A stretch of 60,673 nt of DNA, taken from assembly GCA_050742535.1 (NCBI GenBank), contig JBOGIQ010000005.1, forward strand, positions 1 through 60,673, written 5' to 3'. Below are positions 1 through 10,400 of this stretch, piece after piece. How positions within the stretch are numbered: position 1 is the stretch's first letter; each line of letters begins with the position of its first letter. Source of the DNA: Gp6-AA40 sp050742535. GTDB taxonomy: Bacteria; Acidobacteriota; Vicinamibacteria; Vicinamibacterales; UBA2999. The notes below the pieces were generated by a model. It made no database searches. It was given only the letters and a program-made list of their open reading frames with translations, and had not been told where the DNA came from. A program made the translations under genes and the position numbers.

Positions 1-693
1 ACGTGGCTCGCCGGTGTCTCGTTCGACGCGACCAGCGCGATGCGGCTGCGCGCATCGGCCACACGGAAGATTCGCGTACCATCCATCGATCAACTGTTCA
101 ATACCTCGTCCGGCAACGCGGCACTCTGCTCTGAGCACGCTTACAGCGTCGACGCCGGCGCGGACTACCGCCTGGACGCCGTGTCGGAGGTGACCGTCTC
201 GGCGTTCGCCACCGAGGCACGCGATTTCATCGAGCGCCTGTCTGGACTGCCCTTCGAGAACCAGGACACGTACCGGTTTCGCGGCGCGGAGGTCACTGTC
301 CGCACGGCCCGGATTCCACGCCTCGATCTGCGCGGCGCCTACAGCTTCCTCGACTCCGACGCGCTGACCGCCACAGGTACGACGCCGCTGCAGACACGGC
401 CGCGGCACCGCGGCAGCGTCGAGTGGCGATGGAATCCGCTCGCCGGTTCCACGGTCCGCGGTGCGGCGTACCGCAGCGGCACGCAGTTCTACGAATCCCG
501 CGGCAGCGTGCCGATCCTGGCAGATGCCGGCAGCTTCACGCTCGTAGACGTCGGTTACATGCAGACGATCGCACGACGCTGGGACGTCGCGTTCGACGTG
601 ACGAATCTGTTCGACCACCTGTACGATCAGGCCTACGGACTGCCGCGCGAGGGACGCGCGGCACTGCTGACCGTACGGGCACGCGTGAACTGA
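1..693 (+). CDS. TonB-dependent receptor, C-terminal part (partial)
   Basis: The frame is open from the first base of the window, so the 5' part, with signal peptide, TonB box and plug, is missing. About 230 residues of the C-terminal beta-barrel are visible. They show alternating aromatic and polar strands and the typical last segment DVTNLFDHLYDQAYGLPREGR, close to the NLFD...Y....G.P.PGR signature of BtuB/FepA-like receptors. The protein ends in ARVN, not in the aromatic residue usual for outer-membrane barrels. It would import a scarce substrate across the outer membrane, and the sequence does not reveal which. It is followed after 17 nt by a membrane protein and then by a TiaS-like and a PepSY-like gene, a likely operon. 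Family assignment is firm; the substrate is unknown. Confidence 0.85.
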   Translation, partial: TWLAGVSFDATSAMRLRASATRKIRVPSIDQLFNTSSGNAALCSEHAYSVDAGADYRLDAVSEVTVSAFATEARDFIERLSGLPFENQDTYRFRGAEVTVRTARIPRLDLRGAYSFLDSDALTATGTTPLQTRPRHRGSVEWRWNPLAGSTVRGAAYRSGTQFYESRGSVPILADAGSFTLVDVGYMQTIARRWDVAFDVTNLFDHLYDQAYGLPREGRAALLTVRARVN

Positions 694-710
694 GAACTTG
701 AGGGACGCTG

Positions 711-1322
711 ATGCTGCATGACCTTTTCGTCGTCCGCCAGGGTCTCCTCGGGGCGGCGCGATTGCCGTCGCTCGCCGGCTCGCGGGAGCGCGTCTCCCTG
801 GCCGAGCTGCTGATCCTGCTGACGTGCGGCGCGGCCGGAGCCGCAGCGATCGGCGTGGTGAAGCTGTCCCTCGGAATCCCGGGACACTCCATCGTCCTCG
901 CAGGGTTGCCGATGGCGCTGGGCGTATCGCTGGCGCCGCGCAGGCTGGCCGGCTCCGTGATGAGCGCCGGCGCGCTCGGCACCGCGTGGACGCTGACGGC
1001 GACGGGCGCGGCCTCCTATGGATCAGGATCGATCGTGAGCCTCTCGCTGCTCGGTCCAATGATGGACATCGCCCTCAGCTGGGCACGCACCGGCTGGCGC
1101 GTCTACGCGGCGCTGTTGCTGGCCGGCGTGGCGACCAACCTCCTGGCGCTCGGATCGCGCGCCGCGACGAAGGTGCTCGGCCTGGATACGGGGGCACGTC
1201 CCTTCGACACCTGGTGGCTGCAGGCGCTGATGACTTACCCATTGTCCGGCGCGATCGCCGGGCTCGTTGGCGCGCTCTTCTGGTTTCGTTTCAGCGACCA
1301 GGCGCCCAAGCCGCCGGCGTGA
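711..1322 (+). CDS. Small integral membrane protein of a TonB-linked operon
   Basis: This is a 203-aa protein with about five or six hydrophobic segments, starting near residues 31, 62, 82, 105, 124 and 165. It has no signal peptide and a short polar C-terminus. The ATG at 711 is preceded by an AGGGA ribosome site. Size and topology resemble the substrate-binding S components of ECF transporters, but I see no motif that proves it, and no ATPase or T component is nearby. The gene lies 17 nt after a TonB-dependent receptor and overlaps the next start codon (GTGA, 1319-1322), so the genes are very probably co-transcribed. The simplest inference is inner-membrane uptake of whatever the receptor brings in. 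The function is not established. Confidence 0.7.
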   Translation: MLHDLFVVRQGLLGAARLPSLAGSRERVSLAELLILLTCGAAGAAAIGVVKLSLGIPGHSIVLAGLPMALGVSLAPRRLAGSVMSAGALGTAWTLTATGAASYGSGSIVSLSLLGPMMDIALSWARTGWRVYAALLLAGVATNLLALGSRAATKVLGLDTGARPFDTWWLQALMTYPLSGAIAGLVGALFWFRFSDQAPKPPA

Positions 1323-2023
1323 CCTACATCGGCATCGACGACACGGACATCATCGGCAGTCCCGGCACGAACCAGCTGGCGCGCGCCATCGTCAGCCGGC
1401 TCGGCGCCGGCGGCAGGGGCGCGATCGTGTGCCGTCACCAGTTGTTCTTCGATGCACGCGTCCCGTATACGAGTCAGAACGGCTCCGCCTCCATCCAATT
1501 GCCACATGGCGAAGAGATCGCGCGCAACGAACTGATCGAAACGGTGCGCGACGTGATGCGCGCGTGGTATGTCGACGGCAGCGACCCTGGTCTCGCGGTC
1601 TCCAGGACGTCCTCGGCCCGGATGGCGGCGTTCGCGGCTCGCGCCAAAAGCGATCTGGTCAGCCAGTCCGACGCAGAGGCCGTTGCCGCCGAAGCCGGAT
1701 GCCACCTCGAGGGCCTCGGCGGCTCGAACCAGGGCATCATCGGAGCGCTGGCGGCCGTTGCCCTCGCGGAAGGTGGCAACGACGGCCGCGTCGTTCACCT
1801 GCAACAGTGGCCGTGGCCCGATCCGTTCTTCGGGCCGCAATCCGTCGGCGACATTCTCGACCGCGGCGTCGAAGAAATCCGGACCGTGTCGGGATCGCCG
1901 TTCACCGGCAGTGCGATCGACGTCGGGAAGCACCTGCGCCCGAACTGGCGGGACCGGCGCGTCGTGCTGTTCGTCGAGCCGGTGACCGACGCACAACCCT
2001 GGCGCGCCCGGAAGCTCGATTAG
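1319..2023 (+). CDS. TiaS-like N-terminal domain protein (DUF1743-like)
   Basis: The start is a GTG at 1319 that overlaps the preceding stop as GTGA; the frame stays open far upstream only as a shadow. The protein has 234 aa. It begins YIGIDDTDIIGSPGTNQLA, matching the IGIDDTDS.G..T..LA opening of archaeal TiaS, tRNA-Ile2 agmatinylcytidine synthetase. Later, near residues 136-150, it has GGSNQGIIGALAAVAL, like the G.GN.GLIGALAAIG segment of TiaS. TiaS itself is about 420 aa with an OB fold and a C-terminal zinc ribbon, and both are absent here. The protein therefore keeps the kinase-like and ferredoxin-like region only and probably does not modify tRNA the same way. Its place between transport genes suggests a role with a small molecule. 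Family is moderately sure; function is unknown. Confidence 0.7.
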   Translation: MTYIGIDDTDIIGSPGTNQLARAIVSRLGAGGRGAIVCRHQLFFDARVPYTSQNGSASIQLPHGEEIARNELIETVRDVMRAWYVDGSDPGLAVSRTSSARMAAFAARAKSDLVSQSDAEAVAAEAGCHLEGLGGSNQGIIGALAAVALAEGGNDGRVVHLQQWPWPDPFFGPQSVGDILDRGVEEIRTVSGSPFTGSAIDVGKHLRPNWRDRRVVLFVEPVTDAQPWRARKLD

Positions 2024-2032
2024 GAGAGATTG

Positions 2033-2461
2033 ATGACGATCGCGACTCTCGCCGTCTGGGCAGCTCTGGCGCTCGCGCAGCTACCGGCGAATGCCGGATC
2101 GATCCCGCCGGAAGTGAAGAAGGCATTCGAACAGGCCTATCCGCGCGCCACGATATCGGCAACCGTCCCGCAGCGCGAGGGAACCCGCTCGCTCTTCCGA
2201 ATCGACAGCGTCGACGCCGGACGCCGCCGGGTGGTGCTCTATGACGCGAAAGGCGCTGTCGTCGAGGTATCGGAGCAGGTCGAGGAGCGCGAACTGCCCA
2301 AGCCGGTGCTTGCGGCAATCCGTTCGCACCGCCGCGCGATTTACGTCAGCGGGATGAAGGTCACCCGCGGCCGGAACGTCGAGTACCGGATCACGGTGAA
2401 AGGCTCCAGAAGGACGGCGATGGTCGCCAAACCCGACGGGACCGTCGTCAGCTTCGAGTAG
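2033..2461 (+). CDS. PepSY-like secreted protein
   Basis: The ATG at 2033 has AGGAGA just upstream; a TTG three bases earlier is also possible. The product is about 142 aa with a signal peptide (hydrophobic stretch ATLAVWAALALAQ, cleavage after ANA), so it should be periplasmic. The mature part carries two repeats of the PepSY-like pattern: a helix with IPPEVKKAFEQAYPRA, then a strand section ending in VVLYDAKGAVVE, and again LPKPVLAAIRSH followed by strands ending AKPDGTVVSFE. Proteins of this kind often occur with TonB receptors and metal or heme uptake. It is the last gene of the apparent four-gene operon, 9 nt after the TiaS-like gene. The function is inferred from context only. Confidence 0.7.
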   Translation: MTIATLAVWAALALAQLPANAGSIPPEVKKAFEQAYPRATISATVPQREGTRSLFRIDSVDAGRRRVVLYDAKGAVVEVSEQVEERELPKPVLAAIRSHRRAIYVSGMKVTRGRNVEYRITVKGSRRTAMVAKPDGTVVSFE

Positions 2462-2472
2462 CCGAGGTCGAT

Positions 2473-4707
2473 CTACAGACGGAGCGTATAAACGATCTTC
2501 GCCGCCGCCCGGCCGTCGAGTGTCCGGAACGAGCGTCCCTCGGGGCGTTCGAACTCCTGCCAGTTCTGCGTGTAGACGAAGAACACGTCGTTGCCGGGCC
2601 GCTGGATCCAGCGGAACCGCATCTGCCAACCGAGCGCGCGGCTCACGTCGTCATATTGCAGGTTGTTCTGCAGCGACAACCAGGGGCTGACCTGGGTGTT
2701 CGCCGTGGCGCGAACCACCGTTGTGGCGAAATCTCCTTCGGCAAGCCGGAGGATATTCCGCTGGGTTTCGAAGCCGAGGGACAGGCCGGGCCGCGGGCGC
2801 ACGCGCAGGTCGATCTGGTATTGGTCGTTCGTGCCGGAGAAGAACGTGCCGCGCGTCATTTCCGCGCCAACTGAGATTGGATAGCGATCCGACATCGAGC
2901 CGCCGATCTCATGACGCGTGAAGTTGTACGCCGCACCGGCTGGGAGCGTGACGCCGTCGGAGATCTCGAAGTCACGTTCGAGGCGTTCGTAGGTCGGATG
3001 AACCTCGTAGACGAACTCGCTGCCGTCCGCGAACACCACCGTCAGCGGCTTCAGCTGTTTCGTCTCGACGATCCGGCGGTTGTCCATGTCGTAGAGGACG
3101 TCCCAGTCGATCTCCACCTGCAGCGACTGCAGCCATGGATGCGCGCCGAACCGCCAGGTGTAGCCGACCTCCGGGTTGTAGCGGCGAATGCCGCGGCGCT
3201 GCAGAAAGCCGACGGCGGGGTCGTAGTTCTCCTGCAGCTCGCGGTAGGAAAAGTCGAAGTAGAACGGGTCGTTCGGAAAGGCAAGCCGCGAACCGCGGCC
3301 GATGTTGCCGCCCGTGTCGAGAGGATTCGTGGTCCACAGAAACCAGTTGCTCCACTCGATCGTCTTTCGGCCGAGGAAGCGCGACGTGCGCAGCACCGAA
3401 TCGAGGCCGGCCGTCTGCAGCACCTCGGCACCGGCCAGCCGATCGTCGCGCCGCGTGTAGAGCATCCCGGCATACGATTCCTGGCCGATGCGCCGGCGCA
3501 CGCGAAGAACACTGAAATCCGCTCCCGGCTGGACCTCCGTGTCGCGCGTCCGCACCTGCAGCGTGCCGACGTCGAACTGACCGGCCTGCCCCGTCAGCTT
3601 CGCGCCGAAATCGATCGCCTGCGGCTGGCCGTCGGCGAGGCCGATGCGCCTGCTGAAAAACGGGCGCACCGAATCGCCGATCTCGCGCGCGAAGTCGAAG
3701 TAGTTCGCGCCCTGCAGGAAGAAATCGCGCTTCTCCTCGAAGAACAACGGGAACTGCGTCAGGTTGACCTGCCGATCGTCGACTTCGGTTTCCGCGAAGT
3801 CGGTGTTGACGCTCAACGTGGCCCGCAGCGCCGGCGTGACGTTGTAGAGCACGTCAATCCCGACATCTCCCGTCGACACCTGTCCCGGCGCTCCGCGGCC
3901 CGGCGCGCGGGAGAGATTGCCGACGATGTACGGCTTGATGTCGAGGCCGAGCCCCTGCGACATGCCGGTGAGGCCGTCGAGACGGCCGGCGTTCGACATG
4001 TTGGCCACGCCTTCGTTGCGCAGGTGGCCCGTCCACACCGTCTCTTCGGCCTTGCGCCGGATCGTCCGCTGGAAGTTGATGCCCCAGGACGTCAGCGCCG
4101 GATCGAAGTTGAGCGTGCTGAACGGGATCTCCATCTCGACGCTCCATCCGTCCGCGCCGCGGCGCACACGAACCATCCAGATGCCGTCCCACGACTGATT
4201 CACCGCCGCGCCGAACACCCGCTGCGAGTCGTCGTTGCTGTTGCTGCTGGCCGAGACCAGCCCGTCGGCGAGCGCACCCAGCGGGTTGGTCTGGAAGAGA
4301 TAGCCGTTGCGGCCGTCCCGGAACGTGTCGAGCGTCACGACGAAGCGATCGTCGGCGCCAAACGACTGATCGCGCTGCATTTGATTACCGAGGATGCCGC
4401 CCGGATCCGAGTCGTGCAGCGTGGCACCGACGATCAGCCGGTTGTCGTCGTAGAGCACGCGAACGTCGGTGCGTTCGGTCGCCGGAAGGCCGTTGTCGGG
4501 ATCGCGTTGACGGAAACCGGTTGCGGCCCCGGCCGTCTGCCAGGCCGGCTCGTCGAGAACGCCGTCGATTCGGAGCGACGCAGACGAGGGGATGCGGGCT
4601 GCCCTGATCGTGGCCGTCGTCGAGGCAGGCTCCTGCGCCGACGCGTGCAGGGCGCAGGCGAGCAACCAGCCGAGGCCCGCCAGCACCCGCTGGAAGCGGC
4701 CCCTCAC
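2473..4707 (-). CDS. CBM9-like / DUF5916 outer-membrane protein
   Basis: The product has 744 aa and a signal peptide (VLAGLGWLLACALHASA). Residues about 37-215 form a CBM9-like sandwich, with the typical SLRIDGVLDEPAWQTA opening and the DRFVVTLDTFRDGRNGYLF segment. The rest is a long beta-strand-rich DUF5916 region, with EEKRDFFLQGANYFDF and FFSRRIGL near the middle and a barrel-like end. Proteins of this build are common in Acidobacteria and Bacteroidetes and are thought to sit in the outer membrane; their substrate is unknown. The start overlaps the oligopeptidase stop as ATGA (4704-4707), so it is the last gene of a four-gene minus-strand operon. The family is confidently recognised, the role is not. 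Confidence 0.85.
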   Translation of the reverse strand: MRGRFQRVLAGLGWLLACALHASAQEPASTTATIRAARIPSSASLRIDGVLDEPAWQTAGAATGFRQRDPDNGLPATERTDVRVLYDDNRLIVGATLHDSDPGGILGNQMQRDQSFGADDRFVVTLDTFRDGRNGYLFQTNPLGALADGLVSASSNSNDDSQRVFGAAVNQSWDGIWMVRVRRGADGWSVEMEIPFSTLNFDPALTSWGINFQRTIRRKAEETVWTGHLRNEGVANMSNAGRLDGLTGMSQGLGLDIKPYIVGNLSRAPGRGAPGQVSTGDVGIDVLYNVTPALRATLSVNTDFAETEVDDRQVNLTQFPLFFEEKRDFFLQGANYFDFAREIGDSVRPFFSRRIGLADGQPQAIDFGAKLTGQAGQFDVGTLQVRTRDTEVQPGADFSVLRVRRRIGQESYAGMLYTRRDDRLAGAEVLQTAGLDSVLRTSRFLGRKTIEWSNWFLWTTNPLDTGGNIGRGSRLAFPNDPFYFDFSYRELQENYDPAVGFLQRRGIRRYNPEVGYTWRFGAHPWLQSLQVEIDWDVLYDMDNRRIVETKQLKPLTVVFADGSEFVYEVHPTYERLERDFEISDGVTLPAGAAYNFTRHEIGGSMSDRYPISVGAEMTRGTFFSGTNDQYQIDLRVRPRPGLSLGFETQRNILRLAEGDFATTVVRATANTQVSPWLSLQNNLQYDDVSRALGWQMRFRWIQRPGNDVFFVYTQNWQEFERPEGRSFRTLDGRAAAKIVYTLRL

Positions 4708-6539
4708 GACTGCGTCAGTTCGTCTTCGAGCCGGCCGACGAGCATGCCGAGCTCCTCGGACACGGCGCGCACCGTATCGGGCTGGCTCAAATCGACGCCG
4801 GCGCGTGCCAGGAGATTCATCGGATAGTCGCTGCCACCCGCCTCGAGCAGCGTGAGGTAGCGGCCGACCGCGTCACCCGAGCGGGCGCGATCCGTCGAGC
4901 GCAGGTCCTGCATCAGCCGCGCGGTCGAGGCAAAGCACGTGGCGTATTGATAGACGTAGTACGGGGTGCTGAAGAAGTGCGGGATGCGTGCCCAGGTCAC
5001 CTGCGACAGCGGCTCCTCGTCGATGACGCCGCCGTAATAGTCACGGAGCAGCCCGGTGTAGATGGCGTTCAGGACGTCCGCGGTGACCGGCTGATCCTGC
5101 TCGACGAGCCGGTGCGCCTGCAGCTCGAAATCGGCAAACATCACCTGCGTGTAGAACGTGCTGGCGATGCTGTCGATCGCGTGCTGCAGGAGCACGGCGC
5201 GCTGGTCGCGGCTGCCGGCGCGTTCGAGCATGTAATCGAGGAACAGCGCCTCGCTCAGCGTCGACGGCACTTCGGCGACGAAGATGGTGTATCCGGCATA
5301 GACGAACGGCTGCGCCCGGTGCGACAGCAGCGTATGCATCGAGTGCCCCATCTCATGCGCGAGCGTGAACACGGCGTCGAGCGTCTCGTTGTAATTCAGC
5401 AGCATGTACGGGTGCGACCCGTACACCGGCGCGGAGTAGGCGCCGCTGCGCTTGCCGGCATTCTCGAAGACGTCGATCCATCGCCCGTCGAACGCCTCGC
5501 GGACGCGCCCCTGATACTCGTTCCCCAGCGGCGCCACCGAATCGGCGATCCACGACCCGACGTCGTCATACGGATAGCGGGCATCGTGCTCGACGAGTGG
5601 AACGAAGATGTCGAACAGCTGATAGCGGTCCAGGCCGAGGACGCGGCGGCGCAGCCGGTGATACCGCCGCAGCGGCTCGACGCTCTGTTTGGCGACGGCG
5701 ATGAGGTTCTCGACGACCGACGTGGGAATGTTGTTGCCGTGGAGCGCCGCGTCCAGCGTGCTCTCGTAGCCGCGGGCGCGGGCGTGAAACCAGTCGCGCT
5801 GCAGGACGCCATTGTAGAGAGCGGCGTAGGTGTTCTGGCTGTCGGCATAGGCCTGGTGGAAGGCCCGGTACGCCGTCGCCCGGTCCTCCTGCCGGCGATT
5901 GGTTTCGAGGAGCGCCCGGTACTGCCCGTAGCTGAGCGTCACCCGCTCCCCTGTCGTCAGGGTGATCGCCGGGAACTTCATGTCCGCGGTGGTCAGCGCG
6001 GAATAGCTGTCATAGGGGACGCTGTTGAACCGGCCCGAATACGAGAGCAGCCGCTCCCCGGGCTCGTCGAGCACGTGCTCCTGTTCGTGAAACAGGCTTT
6101 CGATCGCAAACCGGTAGACGGCGAGCGCCTCGTTCCCGGTCATCCACGTCCGAATCGTGTCGAGCGGGATGGCCAGCAGTTCCGGGTTGAACCACGAGCT
6201 CGCCTGCTGCTGGCGGGCGAAGAGGATCTGCACCTGCTGCCGGCGCGCGTTGATGTCGTTGTCGCGCTGGTCCTGGTCGTAGTGGAGCGAGGCGTAGTAC
6301 CAGACGCGATAGCTGAGCGCGCCCATCTCGTCCATCGCGGTGAACGCGGACAGCAGCGCCTCGGGCCCCTTCGCCAGCGTGCCGCGGAAGTGCGTGAAGG
6401 CGGTAATCGCGGCGTCGAGCGTCGCGTAGCTCTCGGACCAGGTGTTCCAGTCGGCGCAGATGGCGCTGAGATCCCACGTGTAACGGGCAGGGATGCCGTC
6501 GCGCGCGGGCAGGTTGCCGGGTTCGGGACGATAGGTCAT
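4704..6539 (-). CDS. pepF: Oligoendopeptidase F (M3 family)
   Basis: This 611-aa cytoplasmic zinc peptidase hydrolyses oligopeptides of roughly 7-17 residues. The catalytic motif is HEMGH at residues 395-399, inside LAHEMGHSMHTLLSH, and the third zinc ligand lies in the downstream segment VPSTLSEALF. Length and N-terminal helical region fit PepF. The gene is tied by 4-nt ATGA overlaps both to threonine synthase upstream (6536-6539) and to the DUF5916 gene downstream, so translation is probably coupled. No signal peptide is present. Its place next to thrC suggests amino-acid recycling, which is inference. Confidence 0.92.
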   Translation of the reverse strand: MTYRPEPGNLPARDGIPARYTWDLSAICADWNTWSESYATLDAAITAFTHFRGTLAKGPEALLSAFTAMDEMGALSYRVWYYASLHYDQDQRDNDINARRQQVQILFARQQQASSWFNPELLAIPLDTIRTWMTGNEALAVYRFAIESLFHEQEHVLDEPGERLLSYSGRFNSVPYDSYSALTTADMKFPAITLTTGERVTLSYGQYRALLETNRRQEDRATAYRAFHQAYADSQNTYAALYNGVLQRDWFHARARGYESTLDAALHGNNIPTSVVENLIAVAKQSVEPLRRYHRLRRRVLGLDRYQLFDIFVPLVEHDARYPYDDVGSWIADSVAPLGNEYQGRVREAFDGRWIDVFENAGKRSGAYSAPVYGSHPYMLLNYNETLDAVFTLAHEMGHSMHTLLSHRAQPFVYAGYTIFVAEVPSTLSEALFLDYMLERAGSRDQRAVLLQHAIDSIASTFYTQVMFADFELQAHRLVEQDQPVTADVLNAIYTGLLRDYYGGVIDEEPLSQVTWARIPHFFSTPYYVYQYATCFASTARLMQDLRSTDRARSGDAVGRYLTLLEAGGSDYPMNLLARAGVDLSQPDTVRAVSEELGMLVGRLEDELTQS

Positions 6540-7864
6540 CGAAGAAGGAATTCTCGCAGCGTGGCGTAATCAACTTGCATGGAAACGGAATGACGGGGCC
6601 GGCCGAGCGCTTCCTGGAGCGGGCGCGGCAGCGGTACGGAGCGTCCGATCGCCGGCTCCACGACCTCGCGGAACTTGCCCGGATGCGCCGTGGCGACGAA
6701 CACGCCCTCCGCGTCGGGCTGGGTTTTCAGCGCATCCTGCACGGCCAGCCAGGCAATTGCGCTGTGAGGATCCAGCAAGTACTCGTGCCGCCGGTACACA
6801 TTGCGGATTTCTTCCAGGACCTGGGTATCGGTGTAGGCGCGCCCCTCGATGTCCGCGCGGATCGCCTGGATGTCCCCACCATAGAGCGCGTGGATCCGTT
6901 CCCAGTTGCTCGGTGCGCCGACGTCCATCGCGTTCGCGACCGTGCGGCGCGACGCCTGCGGCTCATAGTCGCCTGTCCGGAGATACCGGGGGACGGTGTC
7001 GTTGACATTGGTGGCGGCAACGAACTTACGAACCGGAAGCCCGATTCGTTTCGCGATCAGCCCGGCGGTCAGATTTCCAAAATTCCCGCTGGGCACGGAC
7101 ACAACGGGGCCGGTCTGAAGACCGGTCCCTCCGGTACCGGTGTCGTCGACCTTCAGGTCGGCCCCTGACAGCCGCGCGAGGACGAAATAGTAGAAGACCT
7201 GCGGCAGCAGCCGGCCGAGATTGATTGAGTTGGCCGGGGTCAGCCAGACGTGCGTCCGGAGGTCATCGTCGGCGAACGCCTGCTTCACCAGCCGCTGGCA
7301 GTCGTCGAACGTCCCGCGCATGGCCAGCGCGGTGACGTTGTCGCCGAGCGACGCCATCTGCGCTTCCTGGACGTCGCTGACCTGCCCCTCCGGATACAGG
7401 ACGAAGACGCGTGTGTCCGGCACACGGTGAAACGCCTGCGCGACGGCGCTGCCGGTGTCGCCGGAGGTGGCGACCAGAATCGTCAGCGGCGTTCCGTCCG
7501 TAAAGTGGTGCAGCAGCCGGGCCTGAACGCGCGCGCCGACGTCCTTGAACGCCATCGTCGGACCGTGAAAGAGCTCGAGCGCCCAGATGCGGTCGGTGAC
7601 GCGGACCAGCGGGATGGGAAAGTCCAGCGCCGCCGTCACCAGCGGACGAAGAGCCTCCGGCGTAATCTCGTCGCGCAGCAGGTGCGCGCCAATCCGCGTG
7701 CCGATCTCGACGATGCCGGCGCCGCGCAGCGACTCGACGGTGCCCTGCGGCAGCGGATTCAGCCGCTCGGGCATGTAGAGACCGCCGTCGGGAGCCGTCC
7801 CGGCAAAGAGCGAGTCGATGAACGGAACCGGCGGTGATGCCCCGCGTGTGCTGACCCAGTTCAT
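6536..7864 (-). CDS. thrC: Threonine synthase with REP-encoded insert
   Basis: This PLP enzyme converts O-phosphohomoserine to threonine. The PLP lysine is K107 in TMAFKDVGARVQ. Other family segments are VATSGDTGSAVAQAF, the NSINLGRLLPQ loop and VPSGNFGNLTAG. At 442 aa it is of normal length for the short thrC class. Residues about 236-253 (DLKVDDTGTGGTGLQTGP) are an extra loop just before the conserved VVSVPSGNFGN; they are encoded by two palindromic repeats at 7106-7160 (see that entry). The frame is intact and all catalytic blocks are kept, so the enzyme is probably active, with the insert looped out. The start overlaps the thioesterase stop as ATGA (7861-7864). Confidence 0.93.
   Translation of the reverse strand: MNWVSTRGASPPVPFIDSLFAGTAPDGGLYMPERLNPLPQGTVESLRGAGIVEIGTRIGAHLLRDEITPEALRPLVTAALDFPIPLVRVTDRIWALELFHGPTMAFKDVGARVQARLLHHFTDGTPLTILVATSGDTGSAVAQAFHRVPDTRVFVLYPEGQVSDVQEAQMASLGDNVTALAMRGTFDDCQRLVKQAFADDDLRTHVWLTPANSINLGRLLPQVFYYFVLARLSGADLKVDDTGTGGTGLQTGPVVSVPSGNFGNLTAGLIAKRIGLPVRKFVAATNVNDTVPRYLRTGDYEPQASRRTVANAMDVGAPSNWERIHALYGGDIQAIRADIEGRAYTDTQVLEEIRNVYRRHEYLLDPHSAIAWLAVQDALKTQPDAEGVFVATAHPGKFREVVEPAIGRSVPLPRPLQEALGRPRHSVSMQVDYATLREFLLR
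7106..7160. repeat. Two REP-like hairpins inside thrC
   Basis: 7106-7129 is a 10-bp-arm palindrome around a TGAA loop with one G-T pair. 7147-7160 is CGACC-TTCA-GGTCG. Both have the same loop type as the intergenic hairpins elsewhere in the window. They fall between the codons for RLSGA and VVSVPSG of threonine synthase and add about 18 residues without breaking the frame. Confidence 0.75.
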
Positions 7865-8346
7865 GGACGGTTGGTGGTTGGTGGTTGGTTGGTGGTTGGT
7901 GGTTCGTGGTTGGTGGTGGCGTCGCGGTCGAGCGGTTCGGGCCTGATCGGGATCGGGCGGCCCTGATCGTTCACCGCCACCAGCACCACCTCCGCCTCGG
8001 TCACCTTGACCACTTCACCGTGGCCTGTCATCCCCATCCGCGTCGGCGGCATACCCCACCGTTCGGCCTCGACGATCACCCGGATGGTCACCGAGGTGTG
8101 TCCCACCCGCACGAGCTCCGTGTAAAAACAGACGATATCGCCAACAAAGACCGGCTCATGAAACTCCACCTCGCGCATCGCCCTGGTCACGTAGCGGTGA
8201 GCGGCGATCGTCCGCGCCTCGATCGCCGACGCCAGGTCGATATGCGACAGGATCACGCCGCCGAAGATGGTGCCGTGCGCGTTGGTGTCCTTTGGCAGCA
8301 GGAGTACTTTGATGGCGGGAATCCGGGCAGCCGTCACAACCTTCAA
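7861..8346 (-). CDS. Acyl-CoA thioesterase, YciA-type hotdog
   Basis: A 161-aa single hotdog-fold thioesterase. Typical segments are LLPKDTNAHGTIFGGVILSHIDLA, with the N-A-H-G-x-I-F-G-G active-site loop, then TRAMREVEFHEPVFVGDIVCFYTE and VGHTSVTIRVIVEAE. It hydrolyses acyl-CoA to free acid and CoA in the cytoplasm; the chain-length preference cannot be told. The domain ends near residue 135. The last about 20 residues (NHEPPTTNQPPTTNRP and flanks) are encoded by an array of 7-bp units and are probably non-functional read-through up to the stop, which overlaps the thrC start. It is the first gene of the operon and faces speA across 104 bp. Confidence 0.88.
   Translation of the reverse strand: MKVVTAARIPAIKVLLLPKDTNAHGTIFGGVILSHIDLASAIEARTIAAHRYVTRAMREVEFHEPVFVGDIVCFYTELVRVGHTSVTIRVIVEAERWGMPPTRMGMTGHGEVVKVTEAEVVLVAVNDQGRPIPIRPEPLDRDATTNHEPPTTNQPPTTNRP
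7869..7919. repeat. TTGGTGG heptanucleotide array
   Basis: About seven copies of TTGGTGG, one cut to TTGG and one with a C, run through the 3' end of the thioesterase gene up to 5 bp before the thrC start region. No opposite-strand array accompanies it, unlike most other arrays in the window. Confidence 0.85.
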
Positions 8347-8387
8347 TTGTTCTTCAAACGTCGCCGGGAGGAAAGAGAGACGCGTCG

Positions 8388-8407
8388 CTTCCGCCTTCAG
8401 GCGGAAG
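8388..8407. repeat. REP-like hairpin, TTCA loop
   Basis: Perfect 8-bp arms CTTCCGCC/GGCGGAAG around TTCA, in the 104-bp divergent gap between the thioesterase and speA. The hairpin is framed by ACGCGTC copies at 8380 and 8414. No clear promoter motif could be assigned in this gap. Confidence 0.7.
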
Positions 8408-8450
8408 AAAATTACGCGTCAGGGCAAGAAAATCCGTATCATCAATCAGC

Positions 8451-10396
<1,946 letters not shown>

Positions 10397-10400
<4 letters not shown>

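Noticed and set aside
2911..4827. 638-codon plus-strand frame opposite the DUF5916 gene
   Set aside because: Mirror of the GC-rich minus-strand gene; composition is typical antisense and there are no motifs. The same applies to 4947-6569, 16494-18644, 27825-29597 and 30626-32302.
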